A DNA stretch of 38,845 nucleotides from Bacteroidota bacterium (GTDB lineage: Bacteria > Bacteroidota > Bacteroidia > B-17B0 > Aurantibacillaceae), in the NCBI GenBank assembly GCA_025362395.1, contig JANYGK010000012.1, positions 1-38,845 of the forward strand, read 5' to 3'. A program made the translations under genes and the position numbers. This document shows positions 18,001-26,264 of this stretch, piece by piece; position 1 is the first letter of the stretch, and each line of letters begins with the position of its first letter. The notes under the pieces are model-generated. The model did not search any database, was not told where the DNA came from, and saw only the letters and a program-made list of their open reading frames with translations.

Positions 18001-18534
18001 GTTAATTTCTTTAAGTCCTTCTACCCTGTCCTGCAAATCTTCGGCATATTTTTTTAATTGTTTCAGATCATATTTACCCGCTACATTAATGTACATAATA
18101 GGAATTTCAGAAAATGCGATCTCCTTTATAATAGGCTCTCTTGTCAGGGTTTGAGGCATATCTGCTCTCGCTTCATCCACCGCATCTTTTACGCGTTGTT
18201 TGGCAACTTCCACTTTTACATTGGTACGAAACTCAACAATAACAACCGACACATCTTGTAAAGATGTACTGTTAAATTTTTTAATTCCTGAGATGCCCTT
18301 CAATCGTTTTTCAATAGGCTTGGTAATGGTATTTTCAATATTGGTTGGGGAATTACCGCCATTAATGGTATTAATGTAAATGGTAGGTACGGTAATATCC
18401 GGGAACTGCTCTTTTGGTAAAGAGTTGTATGCCATAATACCGGCAAGCGAAATAAAGATGGTAATCAAATAGACAGTCATTTTATTGTCTATTGCCCAAC
18501 TTGAGGGTTTAAATTCTTTTATTTTATCTAACAT
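15070..18534 (-). CDS. RND efflux transporter, inner-membrane permease
   Basis: An 1154-residue proton-driven pump of the AcrB/CzcA superfamily. TM1 (about 19-40) is followed by the porter-domain start LPKEQFPDITVPTIYINTIN (40-59). TM4 contains ALGIVVDDAIVVIENTHRIF near 400-420 with the proton-relay aspartates, then VLSGTITTLAPFIPL. An extra pair of membrane segments near 510-560, after KEHGRITKKARLQ, makes it longer than AcrB. The second half has KLPEGTDPKVTN and closes with GGIVVRNGILLVEFAEFARE and SFATVLTLLLIPAMY. The VVDDAIVVIEN form and the absence of metal-site signatures favour drug or hydrophobic-compound export over metals, but specificity is inferred. It is the last gene of the tetR-tolC-adaptor-pump operon, with a terminator just downstream. 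Confidence 0.95.
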   Translation of the reverse strand: MLDKIKEFKPSSWAIDNKMTVYLITIFISLAGIMAYNSLPKEQFPDITVPTIYINTINGGNSPTNIENTITKPIEKRLKGISGIKKFNSTSLQDVSVVIVEFRTNVKVEVAKQRVKDAVDEARADMPQTLTREPIIKEIAFSEIPIMYINVAGKYDLKQLKKYAEDLQDRVEGLKEINEVKLVGALDREIQVNIDAYKLQAAQLTLTDVQRAIGQENLTISGGNIPLNGMKPTLSIKSEFKNPKEIENIIVTSAAGAKLFVKDFAEVVDGFEEQESYSSSNGKNVITLNVIKRSGENLIDAADKIEGVIAEMKKSEFPAGLDITISGDQSDKTKSSLTDLINTIIIGFILVTVVLMFFMGVTNALFVALSVPLSMFIAFLIMPSIGFSFNMIVLFSFILALGIVVDDAIVVIENTHRIFDNGKRDIKTAAKMAVGEVFMPVLSGTITTLAPFIPLVFWQGIIGKFMYFLPVTLIISLLASLFVAYIINPVFAVDFMKSHEEESKEHGRITKKARLQLIVYGLVALFSYLTGHFAVANFTVFLAFFLVLNRLWLYKAIEAWQFKIWPGFVKRYVKLLEWFLRKPWRPLFYVLGLLIFSFVLFAIRKPKVVFFPSGDPNNVYVYVKLPEGTDPKVTNGVMRKVEAKVETVLGKNNPLVESMITNVTIGVTDPRDGDQNSYPNKGKIAIAFVEFEKRHGESTTKFLQGLQALNWDIPGADIVVNKEQSGPPTPKPVSIEIIGEDFKDLTTNSDALKKYISDAKIGGVTSLKSDFVANKPEIVFDIDRERALREGISTYQLAMEIRGAVYGVEATKFRDVDDEYPVQLRYKFDQRIDIETLRNLKITYRDMNMGGMIRSVPLASVCDIRYDYTYAGIKRKNNKRVITLSSDVKDGFNANEVVANVERVMKEYKKTGNVIVQFAGDKADQQETMSFLGNAMLTAIGLMLLVLVALFNSLGKPLIILSEIVFSIVGVLIGVSVFKMDMSIVMTGIGIIALGGIVVRNGILLVEFAEFAREGGMSLYDATVEAGRTRMTPVILTATAAILGLIPLAVGLNINFQTLLTTGNPHIFFGGDNVAFFGPLSWTMIFGLSFATVLTLLLIPAMYLITERLKRKSVIITEHFELPRAVMYVPFLILVLRGILAVRGKKLDYGNLDR

Positions 18535-18589
18535 AATTTTATTTTTATGGTTATACCACTATTAAGGCCTTATATGCAATTTATGAAAA

Positions 18590-19690
18590 CTACTTTTTAA
18601 CGTTCACATTATCACCCTCATTTATCAGGTCATAACCATCCGTAATTAAAAGGTCTCCTTCTTTTAAGCCTTCAGCAATTTCAGCAATACCATTATACTC
18701 GTGAGCTATTTTAATTGTTTTTTTAACTACTTTGCTGTTTTCCGCAACAAACACAAAACTTTCGTCGGTTCCTTTTTGAATGTATTTTACAGGTACGGTT
18801 ATTTTAGCGGTTACTGATTGGTAATCGTTTATTTTTAATTTGGCAACCATATTCGGGTGGTACTCTTTTTTATTATCCAATAACACCTCAACACCAAACG
18901 TCCTGGTTAAATTATTAATAGCCCTCGACGCGTAGTTTACTTTCGAGGTAATAGAGTCATGCATATCAGGAAACAGGACTAACGCTTCGTTACCTACCCT
19001 TACACGACCTGCATAACTTTCAGATACATCCGCTTTTATTTTTAAATTAGAAAAATTAATAACGTTAATGGCTGATAGGCCCGGCCCTACTGCTTGTCCA
19101 ACTTTAATGTTTACGGCATCAATAGTTCCGTTAATTGGAGAAATAATTTTACTCATTCGAATCTGCTCTTGCATGGTTGATATTTTATTTTCCAGGCTTT
19201 CTCTGCTGTTCTTGCTTTGCAGGTACTGAATTTCAGTTCCTATTTTTTGGTCCCAAAGATTTTTTTGTTTTTGATATACCTGGTTGGCTAAATCAAGACT
19301 GTTTTGCATATCCGCAATTTGTTGTTGTGTGGCACGCGAATCTGTTTCAGCAAGTACTTGTCCCTTACTTACTTCATCACCAACCTTAACATTTATTTTA
19401 GTAATGGTTCCGGGCATTTCAGTAGATAACGATACGTTTTCATCGGCATCAATACGGCCTTGTACTTCTATATATGTTTTAAAAATTTGTGTTTTAAGCG
19501 GCATTGCAATTACATCTGTCAATTTTTGTTTGGTTGTATCCGATTTGGCCAACTCTTCTTCTAAAGTTGCAATTTTTGTATCGATAGTTGCCTTTTCCGA
19601 CCTTAATTTTTCAAGCTCTGCTTTCTTATCAGGCGTGCTGCAGGCAACCATTATTGCCGCTAAAGTGATGTATAAAATTGTTGTTTTCAT
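18590..19690 (-). CDS. RND periplasmic adaptor (membrane fusion) lipoprotein
   Basis: A 366-residue adaptor linking the pump to the outer-membrane channel. A signal peptide with lipobox (AIMVAC, lipidated C17) starts it. A short coiled coil (about 24-50) precedes the barrel-sandwich half-motif GTITKINVKVGDEVSKGQVL. A helical hairpin (about 115-180) and the second half-motif SPINGTIDAVNIKVGQAVGPG follow, then beta-barrel and membrane-proximal domains ending EGLKEGDLLITDGYDLINEG. This is the HlyD/AcrA fold. It lies 55 bp from the pump gene and 27 bp from tolC, in the same operon. Confidence 0.94.
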   Translation of the reverse strand: MKTTILYITLAAIMVACSTPDKKAELEKLRSEKATIDTKIATLEEELAKSDTTKQKLTDVIAMPLKTQIFKTYIEVQGRIDADENVSLSTEMPGTITKINVKVGDEVSKGQVLAETDSRATQQQIADMQNSLDLANQVYQKQKNLWDQKIGTEIQYLQSKNSRESLENKISTMQEQIRMSKIISPINGTIDAVNIKVGQAVGPGLSAINVINFSNLKIKADVSESYAGRVRVGNEALVLFPDMHDSITSKVNYASRAINNLTRTFGVEVLLDNKKEYHPNMVAKLKINDYQSVTAKITVPVKYIQKGTDESFVFVAENSKVVKKTIKIAHEYNGIAEIAEGLKEGDLLITDGYDLINEGDNVNVKK

Positions 19691-19717
19691 AAGTATATAT
19701 TATTTCTATTCTTTAAA

Positions 19718-21073
19718 TTATTTAATTAAGGTTCCTATTGCTTTTTGATAATCTATTCTGGCTACCAACATGTCATACACCGAGTTATAAAAATTTGTCT
19801 GAGCTTCTTTTAAAGATGTTTCAGCGGTAGTAATCTCCAAATTGCTGCCGACACCCTGCGTGTATTTTTTTTGCGACACATCAAAAACATGCTGCGCCAG
19901 TTCCATGTTTTTTTTCTGGGTTTGTAAAGATGCATAAGCATTTGCATAGCTTATTTCCGCCATAGAGGTTTCAAGCTCCGCAGCCAATTCTAAATTTTTA
20001 ATACTGTTCTCGCCTTTAAGCATCGTAATTCTTGCTTGCTGTATGCGGTTGTGGCGCTGCAACCCGTCAAATAACGAAAAGTTTAAAGTTGCTCCTATTA
20101 AAGAGATCTTAAACCATTTTTGACTCTGGTCGGTAAAGTCAAACTTTTGACGTTGCGCATTATATTGGTACGACCCATAAATACCTAAGGTTGGTAAATA
20201 CCCTAAACGCTGACGTTTAATATCAAGATGGTATATTTTTTGTTGCAGCTGCAATAATTGATAATCAGGACGGTTTGTCAAATCTGTTTTACCGTTTCCT
20301 ACAACTCCCGCATCATCTGCCTTAACCGACAACGAATCAGAAAGCGTTACCGCATCATGAATTTTATATCCCATTTGAAACTTCAACAAATTTTCTGATA
20401 AAGAAATTAACCGGGTGGTTTTTTCTTTTTCGGTAATTAAGTTATTGTACTGAACTTCTAAACGCTCCACATCTATTAACTCAACAAAACCCTGTTGATT
20501 AGATGCTTTTGTATCATCAAATACTTTTTTTAAGCGTGCAATATTCGCGTCCAGTAATTTAATACGCTCCTTATTAACCAATACATTATAATATGCTTTT
20601 GAAACCGCTGAAGCAAGGTCTGCTTTATTCCTGTAAACATTTATCCTAGCCAGGTTAATCAATTCTTTTGCTGCGCTTAGCCCCACAATATAATCACTGC
20701 TGAATACCAATTGAGAAGCGCTTAAACCCGCGGTTGAATTATACTTTGTACCGAATTTAACAGGGATAAAGCTTCCCGCAGGCCCGCCAAAAATCTGAGC
20801 CGGTAATAAGGATGTAGGGATGTCAAGATAATCTTTAAAATCAACGCTTCCGTTAATTTGCGGTAAGCCTACACCTAACAATTCTTTACGCCTGTAGTCT
20901 GCGCTTTCCACATCATATTGGGCGTTTAAGTAGTTAGGACTATTCTTTAACGAATAATCAATAGCTTGCTGCAGGCTAAAACTATTGGAGTTTTGTGTAC
21001 CTGCTTCTTGTGCGTTTAGGGATGTTATACCAACACCAAAAAACAGTAAAGGGAGTATTGCTTTGTGTTTCAT
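19718..21073 (-). CDS. TolC-family outer-membrane efflux protein
   Basis: A 451-residue outer-membrane channel subunit with signal peptide (ending near SLNAQ) and the two repeated helical halves of TolC. The first half starts FSLQQAIDYSLKNSPNYLNA, the second NRPDYQLLQLQQKIYHLDIK. The conserved ending, SQKKYTQGVGSNLEITTAET followed by SLKEAQTNFYNS and LVARIDYQKAIGTL, is clear. It sits between tetR (10 bp) and the adaptor gene, which fits a complete tripartite pump encoded in one transcript. Confidence 0.94.
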   Translation of the reverse strand: MKHKAILPLLFFGVGITSLNAQEAGTQNSNSFSLQQAIDYSLKNSPNYLNAQYDVESADYRRKELLGVGLPQINGSVDFKDYLDIPTSLLPAQIFGGPAGSFIPVKFGTKYNSTAGLSASQLVFSSDYIVGLSAAKELINLARINVYRNKADLASAVSKAYYNVLVNKERIKLLDANIARLKKVFDDTKASNQQGFVELIDVERLEVQYNNLITEKEKTTRLISLSENLLKFQMGYKIHDAVTLSDSLSVKADDAGVVGNGKTDLTNRPDYQLLQLQQKIYHLDIKRQRLGYLPTLGIYGSYQYNAQRQKFDFTDQSQKWFKISLIGATLNFSLFDGLQRHNRIQQARITMLKGENSIKNLELAAELETSMAEISYANAYASLQTQKKNMELAQHVFDVSQKKYTQGVGSNLEITTAETSLKEAQTNFYNSVYDMLVARIDYQKAIGTLIK

Positions 21074-21083
21074 ATATAATATA

Positions 21084-21698
21084 TTATTCTTCGTCTTTAA
21101 TTTTTTTGTAATTATTAATCAATTTATGTCCTTTAATGGTACATATACTGTAAACGAACATGTCCAACACCAGCTGTTGCGATGTGGTAAAACTTATTTT
21201 ATCGTAAGAAAAGTAGTTACCGAACATGAGCATATCAATCTGTGCCATGCGGTACTGTGCCGTAAATTCCACATTTATATCCTTGCGGTACAGTCCGTCT
21301 TCAACACCCTGTTTAATGTTTCTTAAGATAAGCGCACCCGAACAGTACTCTTTAAACTTTTGAAACTGGGTGTAAGCCGTTGGATAGAACTTTTGAAGAT
21401 CGAGAAAAAAAACAGGGTTTATAGGCTGTAACATGATCCTTAATTTGTCGGAGATCAATACAATTTCGTGTAAAGGATCCGTGGAAAGATTTTGTAATTT
21501 CGCAAATTCCTGTTCTTGTTTTTCTAATTCGATTTTGCAGAGTTGGTTTACCAGGTCATCCTTTTCCTTATAATACTGATAAATTGTTTTTTTAGACATG
21601 CTCAATTCTTTAGCAATGTCATCCATTGTTACCCTCTTAATGCCATACTTAAAGAACAGTTCCAGCGATGTTTTTAATATTTTATCTTGTGCTTCCAT
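21084..21698 (-). CDS. TetR/AcrR-family transcriptional repressor
   Basis: A 204-residue regulator with an N-terminal helix-turn-helix (LELFFKYGIKRVTMDDIAKE with LSMSKKTIYQYYKEKDDLV, about 10-50) and a helical ligand-binding domain. It is the first gene of the efflux operon and presumably represses it until a pump substrate binds. An upstream in-frame TTG at 21710 would add four residues, but it lies inside the -7 promoter element, so ATG at 21696-21698 is the better start. The leader is then only a few bases. A perfect inverted repeat over the promoter is the likely binding site. Confidence 0.93.
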   Translation of the reverse strand: MEAQDKILKTSLELFFKYGIKRVTMDDIAKELSMSKKTIYQYYKEKDDLVNQLCKIELEKQEQEFAKLQNLSTDPLHEIVLISDKLRIMLQPINPVFFLDLQKFYPTAYTQFQKFKEYCSGALILRNIKQGVEDGLYRKDINVEFTAQYRMAQIDMLMFGNYFSYDKISFTTSQQLVLDMFVYSICTIKGHKLINNYKKIKDEE

Positions 21699-21707
21699 TA
21701 TCGGGCA

Positions 21708-21739
21708 CAAAACTAAAGAAACTTTTTTTGTTCTGCAAG
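21708..21739 (-). promoter_or_regulatory. Promoter of the tetR-efflux operon
   Basis: On the minus strand TAGTTTTG (21708-21715) matches the Bacteroidota -7 element TAnnTTTG exactly. CTTG (21736-21739) is a one-mismatch -33 element, with a 20-bp spacer. The tetR ATG lies 9 bp downstream of the -7 element, so the leader is very short. Confidence 0.7.
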
Positions 21740-21743
21740 TTTC
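21718..21743. promoter_or_regulatory. Candidate TetR operator overlapping the efflux promoter
   Basis: GAAACTT (21718-21724) and AAGTTTC (21737-21743) are perfect 7-bp inverted arms 12 bp apart, covering the promoter spacer and the -33 element. A 12-bp direct repeat AAACTTTTTTTG (21719-21730 and 21748-21759) adds a second possible half-site. Size, symmetry and place suit autorepression by the adjacent TetR protein. Confidence 0.5.
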
Positions 21744-21809
21744 CTTTAAACTTTTTTTGGTGCGGTATTTGTTAAATCTTTTAACGATTCTGTAATTTTA
21801 CTGATGTTT

Positions 21810-21841
21810 ATTGGTCGTTTTGAAAATCTGTTCTATCTTTG
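21810..21841 (+). promoter_or_regulatory. Promoter of the T9SS adhesin operon
   Basis: TATCTTTG at 21834-21841 matches TAnnTTTG exactly. ATTG at 21810-21813 is a one-mismatch -33 element with a 20-bp spacer. The start codon of the first adhesin follows 7 nt later, implying a nearly leaderless mRNA. Confidence 0.6.
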
Positions 21842-21848
21842 AAAATCT

Positions 21849-24800
21849 ATGATTAAGAAAACCAGCTTACTTTTTTTACTTTTTTTGGCAATTTCATTTA
21901 ACGTAAAATCACAAATTGATACTTCTTTTTGGTTTGTTGCTCCCGACGTATCCCAAGGTTTAGGTGACAGGCCGATCTATCTTTATTTTAACACTTATTC
22001 CCAATCCTCTACAGTAAAAGTCCGCCAACCCGCAAACGGATCTTTTGTGCCGGTTATATTAACTATACCCGCAAACTCTATTGATTCTGTGCTGTTAACG
22101 CCTTTTATTGCAAGTATAGAAAACGACCTTGCAAACACTGCATTAAACAGGGGTTTATATATTTCTTCTACACAAAAAGTATCTGCTATTTACTCTATAC
22201 GATCACCGTTTAATAGGGAATATTTCAGTTTAAAAGGCTCAAAAGCAATGGGGACAGACTTCTACGTACCCATGCAGGAATTTTGGGATCAGGCACCGGC
22301 TACAAGTCCAAAGTCATTTTCATCAGCTGATATTGTTGCTTCACAAAATAACACTACCGTTTTAATTACACCCCGTACCAATATTATAGGCCATGCGGTT
22401 AATGTAACCTACAGCGTTGTATTACAGCAGGGTGAAACGTACTCCTGTCAGGATACCGCGCGTTCGGCAGCAACAAGTTTAGCGGGGTCCATTATATCAT
22501 CCGATAAACCGGTGGCAGTTACTATACAATCAGGCGGTTTATCGCAGGGGGGGTGTTTAAGCACTATTGGTGACCAGATAACTTCGGATGCCTACATAGG
22601 AACGGATTATATCGTAAACAGGGGCACAGGAACTGTTGAGAAACTATTTATTCTCGCTATACAAAATAATACACAACTAACTATTGATGACGGAACAGGA
22701 ACAACGACACACGTCTCTAATTTTGGTGAAAACTATACCTATACTTCTACACAGGCTATTACGCATGTTAAGTCAAACAAGCCGGTATATGTTTTAAATG
22801 CCTCGGGGTTTGGCTGCCGTTTAAGCGGAGCGCAGGTACCACCGTTTTTTTGCGCAGGTACTTTTTCAACATCTTTTACAAGGGCCTCATCTGATTCGTT
22901 AGCTTTAAATTTATCGGTAAGAACAGGTTTTGAAGGAAACTTTGCTTTAAACGGGAATGCCGGTTTAATACCGGCAAGCGCTTTTACGGTTGTGCCGGGC
23001 TCCTCGGGAGCTATTAAATCTGCCAGAATTTATTTCCCCACATCTACCATTGCGGTTGGCTCTCACAATATGGTAACAAATTCGGGCGACGTATACGGCT
23101 TGGGTATTTTAAACGGATCTTATGCCAAAGGAAGCGCGCAGGCGTATGTATCTGATTTTGTTTCTACTCCTTCCATAAATGCAGGGGCAGATTTTACGAT
23201 ATGCGCTAACGGCACCCTTTTATTAAATGCGCAAATTGGCGGGGGAAATGTAAACGGAACATGGTCTACCAACGGTTACGGCACCTTTAACGGAGGGTTT
23301 ACGGCATTAACGAACACGTATACCCCAAGCCAAATCGATACAACGCTTAAACCCGTAAAATTAATTTTAACAACTAACGGTCCGTGCCCTGTGCAAAAAG
23401 ATACATTATTTCTTTCCGTCAAACCTTCGCCACTGGTAAATGCTTCTATCGACCAGATCGTTTGCGGAAATAACAGTAATGTATTACTTAACGGTTCTGT
23501 TACGGGCGGTTCAACTACCGGTATCTGGTCAAGCACAGGCACAGGTACTTTCAGTCCTAACAATACCACGCTTAATGCTACATACCTGCCAAGCTCTGCG
23601 GACACTACAGCCGGGCTGGTAAAATTAATTTTAACTTCTACCGGGAACGGCATTTGCGCGCTTGAACGAGATTCCATGAAGGTAACCATAACCAAGCCGC
23701 CGTTAGTAGAGGCAGGTCCTGCAACGTTTTCGTTATGTGCCAATAATCCCACACTTACTGTAAACGGAACTGTTTCAGGTTCTACTGCAACCGGTAAATG
23801 GACAAGCAGCGGGTCAGGAAACTTTAGCCCCAGCAATATTCAATTAAGCACGGCTTATATACCAAGCACAGCCGACGTGTTTGCGGGTAGCGTAAAACTT
23901 TATTTAAGCTCTACAAACAACGGAAACTGTAATGCTTCAAAAGACAGCATTACTTTATTATTTACCCCGCCGCCAAGTGTTAATGCAGGAGTTGACGTTA
24001 CGTCCTGTAAAAATAATTCTTCTACTGTTTTAACGGCTACTATTACGGGGCCTACATCAACAGGGCTTTGGTCGGGGGGTACAGGCACTTTTACTCCCGG
24101 TAATGCCGTATTAACCGTAACATATAGCCCTACAGCTGCAGAACTGGCTGCGGGGTATGTAAACCTGACCTTAACATCCACCAATAATCTTAATTGTAAT
24201 GCAACAAATGATCAGGTCAGGATCAGCTATGTGCCGAAACCATTTGCTAATTTTAATTTTACAAACGGTTGCTTAAACCTTCCTACTTCTTTTACCGATT
24301 TTTCATTACCCGGCTCAGGTACACTAAATCAATGGAACTGGACCTTTGGTGATAATACGAGCAGTAATGTTCAAAGCCCTGTGCATACATATTCAGCCTC
24401 TACAACATACACAGCCCAGCTTGTGGTAAGAAATACGTATGGCTGTTATGATACTATTAAAAAATTACCGCTTATATATCCTATACCAAATGCGGGCTTT
24501 GGTATTAAAAGGATATGTACTGGCGCTTTTTTAAACTTAATATTTTCAGACAGCACTACTATTGCCCCTAATGAAACCATTGCTCAATGGTTATGGGATT
24601 TTGGCGGCCCCGGCCAAAGCGGCTTACAAAACCCCACGCAATTATTTCCGGGTTCAGGATTGTATAATATAACTTTAATCGCTTCTTCAAACCATAATTG
24701 TAAGGATACGGTGGTAAAACAGGTTACTTTAAACCCAAGGCCGGTTGCCGGCTTTGCGTATTCCGCTTCTACGGGTATTAATGTAGGAACATCCGTGAGC

Positions 24801-25271
24801 TTTGTTGATACATCAAAATACGCCATAAACTGGAACTGGAGTTTTGGAGACGGCTCACCGATCTCCGGCTTAGAAAACCCTTCTACCATTTATTATGCTA
24901 ACGGCGTGTATGTTGTAACGCAAGTAGCAACCGACTCATACGGTTGTTCAGATACTGCAAGGGTGGCGGTTAAAATAAATAATATTACCAACGAAATCTC
25001 TACACTGATCCCCAATGCTATTTCACCTAACGGCGATGGTAAAAATGATATTTGGAAACTGGATTTCCTTGCACTGTTATACCCAGGTGCTGAAATAGAT
25101 ATTTTTACGAGATGGGGTGAAAACATTTACCATTCTGTTGGTTACACTATACCATGGGACGGAAATTATAACGGAAATAAACTGGCGGTAGGAACTTATT
25201 ATTATATTATTAAACTAAACGACGCAGACAATACACAACCGCTTAGAGGTGGAGTATTGCTTATAAGATAA
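21849..25271 (+). CDS. T9SS-secreted adhesin-like protein 1 (IgGFc-binding head, repeats, PKD, type B CTD)
   Basis: A 1140-residue cell-surface protein. A signal peptide (ending near NVKSQ) is followed by an IgGFc-binding-like domain (about 25-435; note SIISSDKPVAVTIQSGG, IGDQIT and KPVYVLNASGFGC). Four repeats of about 90 residues follow (starting near 441, 528, 618 and 709), with a recurring TTGIWSSTGTGTFSP / VKLILTST pattern. Then come three PKD domains (about 797-1050; WNWTFGDN and WNWSFGDG types). The last 85 residues are a type B T9SS sorting domain: AISPNGDGKND, IFTRWGENIYHS, WDGNYNGNKLAVGTYYY and a final GGVLLIR. Type B domains are known to need a PorP/SprF partner, which follows 3 bp downstream. 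Role in adhesion or gliding is inferred. Confidence 0.92.
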   Translation: MIKKTSLLFLLFLAISFNVKSQIDTSFWFVAPDVSQGLGDRPIYLYFNTYSQSSTVKVRQPANGSFVPVILTIPANSIDSVLLTPFIASIENDLANTALNRGLYISSTQKVSAIYSIRSPFNREYFSLKGSKAMGTDFYVPMQEFWDQAPATSPKSFSSADIVASQNNTTVLITPRTNIIGHAVNVTYSVVLQQGETYSCQDTARSAATSLAGSIISSDKPVAVTIQSGGLSQGGCLSTIGDQITSDAYIGTDYIVNRGTGTVEKLFILAIQNNTQLTIDDGTGTTTHVSNFGENYTYTSTQAITHVKSNKPVYVLNASGFGCRLSGAQVPPFFCAGTFSTSFTRASSDSLALNLSVRTGFEGNFALNGNAGLIPASAFTVVPGSSGAIKSARIYFPTSTIAVGSHNMVTNSGDVYGLGILNGSYAKGSAQAYVSDFVSTPSINAGADFTICANGTLLLNAQIGGGNVNGTWSTNGYGTFNGGFTALTNTYTPSQIDTTLKPVKLILTTNGPCPVQKDTLFLSVKPSPLVNASIDQIVCGNNSNVLLNGSVTGGSTTGIWSSTGTGTFSPNNTTLNATYLPSSADTTAGLVKLILTSTGNGICALERDSMKVTITKPPLVEAGPATFSLCANNPTLTVNGTVSGSTATGKWTSSGSGNFSPSNIQLSTAYIPSTADVFAGSVKLYLSSTNNGNCNASKDSITLLFTPPPSVNAGVDVTSCKNNSSTVLTATITGPTSTGLWSGGTGTFTPGNAVLTVTYSPTAAELAAGYVNLTLTSTNNLNCNATNDQVRISYVPKPFANFNFTNGCLNLPTSFTDFSLPGSGTLNQWNWTFGDNTSSNVQSPVHTYSASTTYTAQLVVRNTYGCYDTIKKLPLIYPIPNAGFGIKRICTGAFLNLIFSDSTTIAPNETIAQWLWDFGGPGQSGLQNPTQLFPGSGLYNITLIASSNHNCKDTVVKQVTLNPRPVAGFAYSASTGINVGTSVSFVDTSKYAINWNWSFGDGSPISGLENPSTIYYANGVYVVTQVATDSYGCSDTARVAVKINNITNEISTLIPNAISPNGDGKNDIWKLDFLALLYPGAEIDIFTRWGENIYHSVGYTIPWDGNYNGNKLAVGTYYYIIKLNDADNTQPLRGGVLLIR
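23170..24240 (+). repeat. Four tandem coding repeats in adhesin 1
   Basis: Each repeat of about 88-90 codons begins with a V(N/E)AG-like strand and a conserved Cys (CANN, CGNN, CKNN). It continues with a Gly/Thr-rich G-WSSTGTGTF stretch and closes with VKLILTSTGNG-C. The unit is similar but not identical between copies at DNA level, so the repeats are old rather than freshly amplified. Long antisense open frames here are by-products of the repetition. Confidence 0.85.
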
Positions 25272-25274
25272 GAT

Positions 25275-26264
25275 ATGAAAAAGAGTTTCTATATAATAGT
25301 GGTACTGACATTAACCTGTATGTTTTTTAAAACGGCTTCTGCACAGCAGCTGCCTCTTTCAACAAATTACTTACTAAATAATTACGCCTATAACCCTGCC
25401 GTAGCAGGCTCTATGAAAGATATGGTGGTTAATATTAATTACAGGAACCAATGGGTTGGGTTTGCCGATGCTCCCAAAAGCTACGGAATAAGCTTACACA
25501 GTGGCTTAGGTAAAGAAAAAAAAGCGGCTGTAGGGGCTTTATTAAATTCAGACAATACGGGTTTACTAAGCAGAACATCGGGCTACCTTACATTTGCTTA
25601 CCATGTTAAATTAAATAAAACGTATAAGTTAGGCTTAGGGGTTTCAGTTGGAATGCTGCAGTACCGTATAAAATTGTATGACGCTAAAACGGCTGATGGC
25701 GGCGATGCATTGCTAACGGGCAACCTGCTATCCAATAACGTATTCGATTCGAACGGTGGTTTGTATTTATACAGCGATAAATTATTTGTAGGCGTGTCGG
25801 GCTATCAATACCTTAATAATAAAATTACGTGGAAAGATTCGAAAAGTAATTTAAATGCTCAATATTATGTTACTGCGGGTTATATGATCACAGCTTCTAA
25901 AAAAATATCTGTACAGCCTTCTGTTTTAGTCAAGTTCAGCAAACCTGTTCCTGTTCAACCCGAGTTTAGTGTGCGTGCCTTTTACAATAAAGTATTTTGG
26001 ATCGGCGCTTCTTACCGCTTACATGATGCTACAAGCATTTTAGCCGGTGTAACCGCTTTAAAAAATAAGCTGACCGTAGGTTATGCTTATGACATTCCTA
26101 ACACCAAAATAAGAACTTACACAAGCGGCTCACACGAAATTACGTTAACCTATCAATTTATAAAACCTAAGCGAAAATTAAATGCGGATGAGGAAGAGTT
26201 GAATGATATTGACAATAGTATTAAATCAAAATTAAAGAAACAAAATGAAGAAAGCACTAAATAA
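25275..26264 (+). CDS. PorP/SprF family T9SS outer-membrane protein, copy 1
   Basis: A 329-residue beta-barrel-type membrane protein with a signal peptide (ending TASAQ) and the family opening LPLSTNYLLNNYAYNPAVAG. INYRNQWVGFADAPKSYGIS comes next. PorP/SprF proteins sit in the outer membrane and are needed for secretion and surface anchoring of their type B partners, as SprF is for SprB. It follows adhesin 1 by 3 bp and overlaps the start of adhesin 2 by 20 bp, so it is most likely the dedicated partner of adhesin 1. The C-terminus is unusual for a barrel: a charged tail (RKLNADEEELNDIDNSIKSK) follows the last strand. Confidence 0.93.
   Translation: MKKSFYIIVVLTLTCMFFKTASAQQLPLSTNYLLNNYAYNPAVAGSMKDMVVNINYRNQWVGFADAPKSYGISLHSGLGKEKKAAVGALLNSDNTGLLSRTSGYLTFAYHVKLNKTYKLGLGVSVGMLQYRIKLYDAKTADGGDALLTGNLLSNNVFDSNGGLYLYSDKLFVGVSGYQYLNNKITWKDSKSNLNAQYYVTAGYMITASKKISVQPSVLVKFSKPVPVQPEFSVRAFYNKVFWIGASYRLHDATSILAGVTALKNKLTVGYAYDIPNTKIRTYTSGSHEITLTYQFIKPKRKLNADEEELNDIDNSIKSKLKKQNEESTK

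Noticed and set aside
23276-23836. 186-residue antisense ORF in adhesin 1, with similar ones at 23900-24184, 27927-28415 and 28602-28898
   Set aside because: They mirror the coding repeats of the sense gene and look alike for that reason only.
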